Positions 59,123 through 64,000 of a stretch of DNA of 64,000 nucleotides are shown here, piece by piece. The position numbers and the translations under genes were made by a program. The notes beneath the pieces were generated by a model that worked only from the letters and a program-made list of their open reading frames with translations, was not told the DNA's origin and made no database searches. How positions within the stretch are numbered: the stretch's first letter is position 1; the number at the start of each line of letters is the position of its first letter. The stretch is from JANPIX01 sp031425195 (GTDB taxonomy: Bacteria > Pseudomonadota > Alphaproteobacteria > Rhodobacterales > Rhodobacteraceae), in assembly GCA_031425195.1 (NCBI GenBank), contig JANPIX010000009.1, forward strand, positions 186,001 to 250,000, given 5' to 3'.

Positions 59123-60202
59123 ATGACCCTGCAATCCTCTATCTCCGTCCGTGATCTGACGCTGAACTTCGGGTCTGTTTCGGTACTCAAGCAAATGGAT
59201 CTCGAAGTCGCCGAAGGCGAATTCATCGTGCTGCTGGGGCCGTCCGGCTGCGGCAAGTCCACGCTCCTGAACTGCCTCGCAGGGCTTCTTGACATCTCCG
59301 ACGGCCAGATCTGGATCAAGGGCCAGAACGTGACCTGGGCCGAACCCTCCGAACGCGGCATCGGCATGGTGTTCCAGTCCTACGCGCTGTATCCGCAGAT
59401 GACAGTGCGCGGAAACCTGTCCTTCGGGCTGAAAAACGCCAAGATGCCCAAGGACGAAATCGACAAACGCGTCGCCCGCGCGGCCGAAATCCTCCAGATT
59501 GGCCCCCTGCTCGACCGCAAGCCGGGTGCCCTTTCTGGCGGCCAACGTCAACGCGTTGCCATTGGCCGCGCCCTGGTGCGTGATGTCGATGTGTTCCTGT
59601 TCGACGAACCCCTCTCAAACCTCGACGCCAAACTGCGCAGCGAACTCCGCGTGGAAATCAAACGGCTTCACAGCCGCCTGAAAAACACCATGGTCTACGT
59701 CACCCATGACCAGATCGAGGCGCTGACCTTGGCCGACCGCATCGCCGTGATGCGCGGCGGGATCATCCAGCAGCTTGATGTCCCGCAGGTGATCTACAAC
59801 CGCCCGTCGAACCTGTTCGTCGCCGGTTTCATCGGCAGCCCGTCAATGAACTTCATCGAGGGTGCGATCCAGAACGGCAAGTTTCTGTCCGGCAACATCA
59901 CCGTCGATCTGCAAGGCTACGAAGGCGGCGCATTGCTGGACCGGCCAAAGGCTATCCTTGGCGTGCGGCCCGAGCATATTGAAATCGTGGCCACAGCCGA
60001 ACCCGGCCGCACCATCGCCGCAACAGTGGAGATTGACGAGAACCTTGGCGCCGACAGCCTGTTGTGGCTTGAGGCGGATGGGCATCAGATTTGCGTACGT
60101 ATCCCGGTCGAGGATCGTCTCACGCGCGGTACGGACGTGCACCTGCGGCTCGACATGCACAAGGCGTCGCTGTTTGACACGACGACAGAACAACGGATTT
60201 AA
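59123..60202 (+). CDS. Sugar ABC transporter ATP-binding protein (UgpC/MsmK/AglK type)
   Basis: A 359-residue MalK-like ATPase with Walker A GPSGCGKST (about 40-48), FQSYALYPQMT, signature ALSGGQRQRVAIGRAL, Walker B LFDEPLSNLD, THDQIEALTLAD and a C-terminal TOBE domain (RPEHIEIVAT). It is the motor of the importer. The GH2 gene follows three bases later. Confidence 0.94.
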   Translation: MTLQSSISVRDLTLNFGSVSVLKQMDLEVAEGEFIVLLGPSGCGKSTLLNCLAGLLDISDGQIWIKGQNVTWAEPSERGIGMVFQSYALYPQMTVRGNLSFGLKNAKMPKDEIDKRVARAAEILQIGPLLDRKPGALSGGQRQRVAIGRALVRDVDVFLFDEPLSNLDAKLRSELRVEIKRLHSRLKNTMVYVTHDQIEALTLADRIAVMRGGIIQQLDVPQVIYNRPSNLFVAGFIGSPSMNFIEGAIQNGKFLSGNITVDLQGYEGGALLDRPKAILGVRPEHIEIVATAEPGRTIAATVEIDENLGADSLLWLEADGHQICVRIPVEDRLTRGTDVHLRLDMHKASLFDTTTEQRI

Positions 60203-60205
60203 CGG

Positions 60206-62584
60206 ATGAACGATCTTTCGGGCCTTTGGGCGCTTTCCGATGAAAGCGGTGCCTATTCTGTGCCCTTTCAGGTGCCCGGTGACGCAATCACCGCCCTGCA
60301 CAACGCCGGGGCCATCCCCGACCCCTATTTCGGCCGCAACGAATACGGCCTGCGCTGGATCGGTGAACGCGACTGGCGCGCGGTGCGCAGCTTTGACCAT
60401 GACGGCAGCCCCGCCGAACTGGTGATCGAGGAACTGGACTGCGTGGCCGAAGTGCGCCTGAACGGCCAGCTTGTCCTGTCCGCCGAAAACGCCTTCCGCC
60501 GCTACCGCCTTGACGTCAGTGCGGCCCTGCGGTCCGGCGCGAACGAGATTGAAATCCTGTTCCGCTCCCCCGTCCGCGAAGGGCAGTCCCGGCAACAGGC
60601 ACAGCCCTTCTTCATCCCGTGGAGCGAGGTGAACAGCCCGATCGGCAATGGCAACATGCTGCGCAAGCAGCAGTGCGATTTCGGCTGGGATTGGAACATC
60701 GCCCTCACCCCCTTTGGCGTCTACGGCGCCATCCGCCTTGAACCCGTGGCCAGTCGGATCGGCACCATCGTCGTCAGTCAGGCGCATGACGCGGGCAGCG
60801 TGGTGGTCACCCTTGCCGTCACCGCCGAAGGGCCTGAAGTCACGGCAACCCTGTGCGGCATCACCGCCACCGCCCCCGTCCACCGCGGCGTGGCCCGCCT
60901 GTCGCTGACCATCGCCAACCCGGAACTCTGGTGGCCCGCCGGCCTGGGCGAGGCGAAACTGCACAGCCTTTCCGTCACCTGCGGGGCCGCCACGGCAACC
61001 CGCCGCATCGGCCTGCGCTCGCTTGAACTCGACAGCAAACCCGACGCGGCAGGCCGTTCGTTCGGCTTCGTCGTGAACGGCCATCCCACCTTTGCGCGCG
61101 GTGCCAACTGGATTCCCGCCGACGCGCTGGCCGGTCAGATCACCCGCGAAGGCGTGGCCGATCTTCTCCATTCCGCCATCGACGCCAACATGAACATGAT
61201 CCGCGTCTGGGGCGGCGGGCGCTATGAGCCCGACTGGTTCTATGACCTGTGCGATGAACTGGGCCTCATGGTCTGGCAGGATTTCATGTTCTCCTGCAAC
61301 CTCTATCCCTCCACCCCCGCCTATCTGGCCGAGGTGGATGCCGAGGTGCGCGACGTCGTGGCCCGGCTGAACCACCATGCCTGCATTGCCGTCTGGTGCG
61401 GCGACAACGAACTGATCGGCGCGCTCACCTGGTTCGACTGTTCCATCAAGGACCGCGACCGTTATCTTGTCAGCTATGACCGCCTGAATCGCACGATAGA
61501 GGCGGGTCTTGCCGCCGTCCTTCCCGGTGCCAACTGGTGGCCCTCGTCGCCCAGCCCCGGCCCCATGGCCTTTGGCGACGCCTGGCATGACGACAGTTCC
61601 GGCGACATGCATTTCTGGAGCGTCTGGCACGAAGGCCGCGATTTCGATCACTACCGCGATGTCAAACCGCGCTTCTGTTCGGAATTCGGGTTTCAGTCCT
61701 ACCCGTCGATGGATGTGATCCGCCGCTTTGCCGACCCCGCCGATTTCAACATCGCGGCCCCGGTGATGGAAAGCCACCAGAAGAACAAGGGCGGCAATGC
61801 CCGCATCGCCGAAACCATGTTCCGCTATTTCCGCTTTCCGGTCGATTTTCCGGGCTTCGTCTACCTCAGCCAGATCCAGCAGGGGCTGGCCATCAAGACG
61901 GCCGTCACCCAGTGGCGCAGCCTGAAACCGCATTGCATGGGGGCCCTGTACTGGCAGTTGAACGACACCTGGCCGGTGTGCAGCTGGTCAAGCCTTGATC
62001 ACGGCGGCGGTTGGAAACTGATGCACCACATGGCCCGCGCCTTCTTTGCGCCAATCACTGTGGTGGCCGTCCCCGATGGCACCACCATCGTGCTCAAAGG
62101 CGTGAACGACACCCGCGCGCCCGCATCTCTGACAGTCACCGTTTCGGCCCTGTCGGTCGGCGGCGTCCGGCGTGTGCTGACCGACACAAAGGCCACCGTC
62201 GACACCATCACCACGACCGAAATCGCCCGCATCCCGCTCGACTCCCTCCACGCGGACGAAATCCTGCACTGGGAATGGTCCGGCGACGACACGGGCAGCG
62301 ACACCTATGCGCCAAAGCCGTGGAAAACCTTTGATCTTATGGCCCCCGGCGTCGACATGGCGATCAAACTTGTCGGTGGCATGTGGAAGATCGACCTTGC
62401 CGCCAAGGCGCTCGCCCCCTTTGTCGCGATCGAGGCGGATGTGCCCGGCCGGTTTTCCGACAACGCTTTCATGCTGTTTTCGGGGCAGAACCGCTCCATC
62501 ACCTTCACCCCCAACGAATGGGGCGTCGTGCCCCGTTTCACCGCCCGCGATCTGCACAGCGCCACCTATGGCCTGCCGTCGTGA
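60206..62584 (+). CDS. Beta-mannosidase (glycoside hydrolase family 2)
   Basis: A 792-residue GH2 enzyme releasing terminal beta-linked mannose. The sugar-binding N-domain spans about 1-180 (FGWDWNIALTPFGVYG is the beta-mannosidase-type segment), then the immunoglobulin-like domain, and the TIM barrel from about 290. E402 in WCGDNEL is the acid/base and E493 in FCSEFGFQSYPS the nucleophile. No signal peptide is seen, so it works in the cytoplasm on imported oligosaccharides. It is encoded directly after the importer ATPase. Confidence 0.94.
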   Translation: MNDLSGLWALSDESGAYSVPFQVPGDAITALHNAGAIPDPYFGRNEYGLRWIGERDWRAVRSFDHDGSPAELVIEELDCVAEVRLNGQLVLSAENAFRRYRLDVSAALRSGANEIEILFRSPVREGQSRQQAQPFFIPWSEVNSPIGNGNMLRKQQCDFGWDWNIALTPFGVYGAIRLEPVASRIGTIVVSQAHDAGSVVVTLAVTAEGPEVTATLCGITATAPVHRGVARLSLTIANPELWWPAGLGEAKLHSLSVTCGAATATRRIGLRSLELDSKPDAAGRSFGFVVNGHPTFARGANWIPADALAGQITREGVADLLHSAIDANMNMIRVWGGGRYEPDWFYDLCDELGLMVWQDFMFSCNLYPSTPAYLAEVDAEVRDVVARLNHHACIAVWCGDNELIGALTWFDCSIKDRDRYLVSYDRLNRTIEAGLAAVLPGANWWPSSPSPGPMAFGDAWHDDSSGDMHFWSVWHEGRDFDHYRDVKPRFCSEFGFQSYPSMDVIRRFADPADFNIAAPVMESHQKNKGGNARIAETMFRYFRFPVDFPGFVYLSQIQQGLAIKTAVTQWRSLKPHCMGALYWQLNDTWPVCSWSSLDHGGGWKLMHHMARAFFAPITVVAVPDGTTIVLKGVNDTRAPASLTVTVSALSVGGVRRVLTDTKATVDTITTTEIARIPLDSLHADEILHWEWSGDDTGSDTYAPKPWKTFDLMAPGVDMAIKLVGGMWKIDLAAKALAPFVAIEADVPGRFSDNAFMLFSGQNRSITFTPNEWGVVPRFTARDLHSATYGLPS

Positions 62585-62604
62585 CCCAACAAAGGACGCA
62601 ACCG

Positions 62605-63354
62605 ATGTTTTCCTATCAGCTTTATTCCTCGCGCAATTTCCCGCCCCTCTCGGCCACACTGCGCATGGTGGCCGACGCCGGATATGGGGCCGTCGAAGGG
62701 TATGGCGCACTTTATGCGAACGATGATCTGGTCCGGGAACTTGGCGCAAGTCTGGCGGACACCGGGTTGTTGATGCCGACGGGGCACTTTTCGCTCGCCA
62801 TGCTCGAATCCGAACCCGAAAAGGTTCTCGGCATCGCCCGCTCACTGCGGATGGAGCGTCTGTATTGCCCCCACATCATGCCCGATCAGCGGCCCACCGA
62901 CGCCGCAGGCTGGCGCGCCTTTGGCGCACGTCTTGAAACGGTGGCCGCACCCTACCGCGACGCGGGCTTTGGCTTTGGCTGGCACAACCATGACTTCGAA
63001 TTCGTGGCCCTGCCCGATGGCACCATGCCGCAGGCCGCAATGTTTGACGGCGGGCCAAACCTGGAATGGGAAATCGACGTCGCCTGGGTGATCCGTGGCG
63101 GGGCCGATCCGATTGCCTGGATCAAGGCAAACGCGGCCCGCATCACGGCGGCCCATGTCAAGGACATCGCCCCCAAAGGCGAAAACACCGACGAAGACGG
63201 CTGGGCCGATGTCGGCATGGGCACCGTCGACTGGGCTACCATCATGGTGGCGCTGCGCGATGCGGGCTGCACCCATTTCGTCATGGAACACGACAACCCG
63301 TCCGATCACCTGCGCTTTGCCACACGGTCGATCGCTGCGGCCAAAAAACTGTAA
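62605..63354 (+). CDS. Sugar phosphate isomerase/epimerase-family TIM-barrel protein
   Basis: A 249-residue TIM-barrel protein (AP_endonuc_2 fold). FGFGWHNHDFEF, WEIDVAWVIRGG, AAHVKDIAP and HFVMEHDNPSDH carry the expected metal-ligand His/Asp/Glu residues. AAAGGA lies before ATG 62605. It is the middle gene between the mannosidase and a Gfo/Idh/MocA enzyme, a pairing often seen in sugar-keto or cyclitol pathways. The substrate is unknown. Confidence 0.87.
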   Translation: MFSYQLYSSRNFPPLSATLRMVADAGYGAVEGYGALYANDDLVRELGASLADTGLLMPTGHFSLAMLESEPEKVLGIARSLRMERLYCPHIMPDQRPTDAAGWRAFGARLETVAAPYRDAGFGFGWHNHDFEFVALPDGTMPQAAMFDGGPNLEWEIDVAWVIRGGADPIAWIKANAARITAAHVKDIAPKGENTDEDGWADVGMGTVDWATIMVALRDAGCTHFVMEHDNPSDHLRFATRSIAAAKKL

Positions 63355-63363
63355 GAGGACAAG

Positions 63364-64000
63364 ATGAGCAAACTCGGCATCGGCATCATTGGCTGCGGCA
63401 ACATCTCCACCACCTATCTGCGTCTGACCCCCCTGTTCAAAGGGATGGAAGTGCGCGCCGTGGCGGATGTGAACATGGCCGCCGCCACCGCCCGCGCGGC
63501 GGAATTCAACACAAAGGCGCAGTCGGTTGATGACCTGCTCGCCAACCCCGATCTGGACGTGATCATCAACCTGACCATCCCCGACGCCCATTACGGCGTG
63601 TCGAAGATGATCCTCGAGGCGGGCAAACACGCCTATTCGGAAAAGCCGCTTGTCCTCACCCTTGCCGAAGGCACGACACTGCGTGATCTGGCCAAGTCAA
63701 AGGGCCTGTCGGTTGGCTGTGCGCCCGACACCTTCCTTGGCGGCTCGCACCAGATGGCCCGCGCCCTGATCGACGAAGGCCGCATTGGCACGGTGACAAC
63801 AGCCGTGGCGGGCGTCCAGAACCACGGCCCCGAAGGCTGGCATCCCAATCCGGAGTTCTTCTTCCTCCCCGGTGCTGGCCCGATGCTCGACCTTGGCCCC
63901 TACTATATCGCGAACCTCATCAACCTTTTGGGGCCGGTCAAACGTGTCGGCGCACTCGCCACCTCCGCGACACCCACCAGAACCATCGGCTCGGGGGAAA
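63364..64000 (+). CDS. Gfo/Idh/MocA family oxidoreductase (3' partial)
   Basis: The frame is open from ATG 63364 (AAGAGGA upstream) to the window end, 212 residues so far. GIGIIGCGNISTTYLR is the nucleotide-binding glycine loop, SEKPLVLTLAEG has the EKP Lys, and GPMLDLGPYYIANLINLLG carries the GxxxDxGxY/H motif. It is a probable sugar dehydrogenase of the mannoside operon. The C-terminus is outside the window. Confidence 0.9.
   Translation, partial: MSKLGIGIIGCGNISTTYLRLTPLFKGMEVRAVADVNMAAATARAAEFNTKAQSVDDLLANPDLDVIINLTIPDAHYGVSKMILEAGKHAYSEKPLVLTLAEGTTLRDLAKSKGLSVGCAPDTFLGGSHQMARALIDEGRIGTVTTAVAGVQNHGPEGWHPNPEFFFLPGAGPMLDLGPYYIANLINLLGPVKRVGALATSATPTRTIGSGE

Noticed and set aside
59843..61933. 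A 696-codon minus-strand frame opposite the GH2 enzyme
   Set aside because: No motif, no ribosome site and it covers two confident plus-strand genes; typical of third-position GC bias.
1..64000. Mobile elements, tRNA or rRNA genes
   Set aside because: No transposase, integrase, terminal inverted repeats, tRNA cloverleaf or rRNA segment was seen in any intergenic stretch.

Overview
The window is GC-rich (by eye well over 60%), densely packed, and looks like a Rhodobacterales (Rhodobacteraceae/Paracoccaceae-like) alphaproteobacterium. The assignment rests on the gene families: ChvE/GguABC sugar uptake, HemP with paired imelysins and DUF1513, DUF1178, BKACE, and many ABC importers. It also rests on the gene layout, with ATGA/TGATG start-stop overlaps. 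The lineage is an inference; no rRNA or marker gene is present.

Layout. (1) 1-6457: the 3' end of a PotD/PotF-type binding protein, an amidase, a Kdo transferase, a convergent histone-deacetylase-family/glutathione-peroxidase pair, a Nudix hydrolase and a DUF1178 protein. (2) 6465-11602 (minus): a periplasmic iron module, hemP - imelysin - di-heme oxidoreductase - imelysin - DUF1513; hemP is only 53 codons. (3) 11817-20448: chvE-gguA-gguB-gguC-arabinonate dehydratase-sugar 1-dehydrogenase (minus) with a divergent LysR regulator, i.e. uptake and non-phosphorylative oxidation of L-arabinose/D-galactose. (4) 20564-32212 (plus): two TIM-barrel isomerases, a Gfo/Idh/MocA dehydrogenase and a LacI regulator. 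These are followed by an ABC importer with two different ATPases and a tiny membrane protein, then a fused dihydroxyacetone-kinase-type kinase. Near-identical LacI-type operators sit in the -35/-10 spacers of both promoters. (5) 32218-37331 (minus): tetR-membrane fusion protein-RND pump. (6) 37474-49315 (minus): a 12-gene hydroxyquinol/hydroquinone operon with its own branched-chain-type ABC importer, three ring-cleavage dioxygenases, maleylacetate reductase and a BKACE enzyme; a LysR gene (49408-50358) is divergent. (7) 50487-54439 (plus): a YnjBCD-like ABC importer. (8) 54444-64000: a LacI regulator divergent from a beta-mannoside operon (ABC importer, GH2 beta-mannosidase, TIM-barrel isomerase, Gfo/Idh/MocA enzyme cut by the window end).

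How the parts work together. Apart from the housekeeping block, the iron module and the efflux operon, the window is a series of self-contained scavenging units. Each has an importer and usually its own regulator and downstream enzymes: oxidised pentose/hexose, an unidentified short or branched polyol/ketose, a phenolic compound going to 3-oxoadipate, and beta-mannosides. Four of the five complete importers have a strong GC hairpin just after the binding-protein gene, as expected if binding protein is made in excess over the membrane components.

The most interesting leads are these. A BKACE enzyme ends the hydroxyquinol operon, where no 3-oxoadipate CoA-transferase or thiolase is seen. A matched pair of LacI-type operators links two adjacent transcription units. 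Three structurally distinct aromatic dioxygenases sit in one operon. A perfect 14-bp stem-loop lies inside the iron operon, and a 17-bp x 4 tandem repeat lies just before the DhaKL kinase. I saw no rRNA, tRNA, CRISPR array, insertion sequence or integrase.
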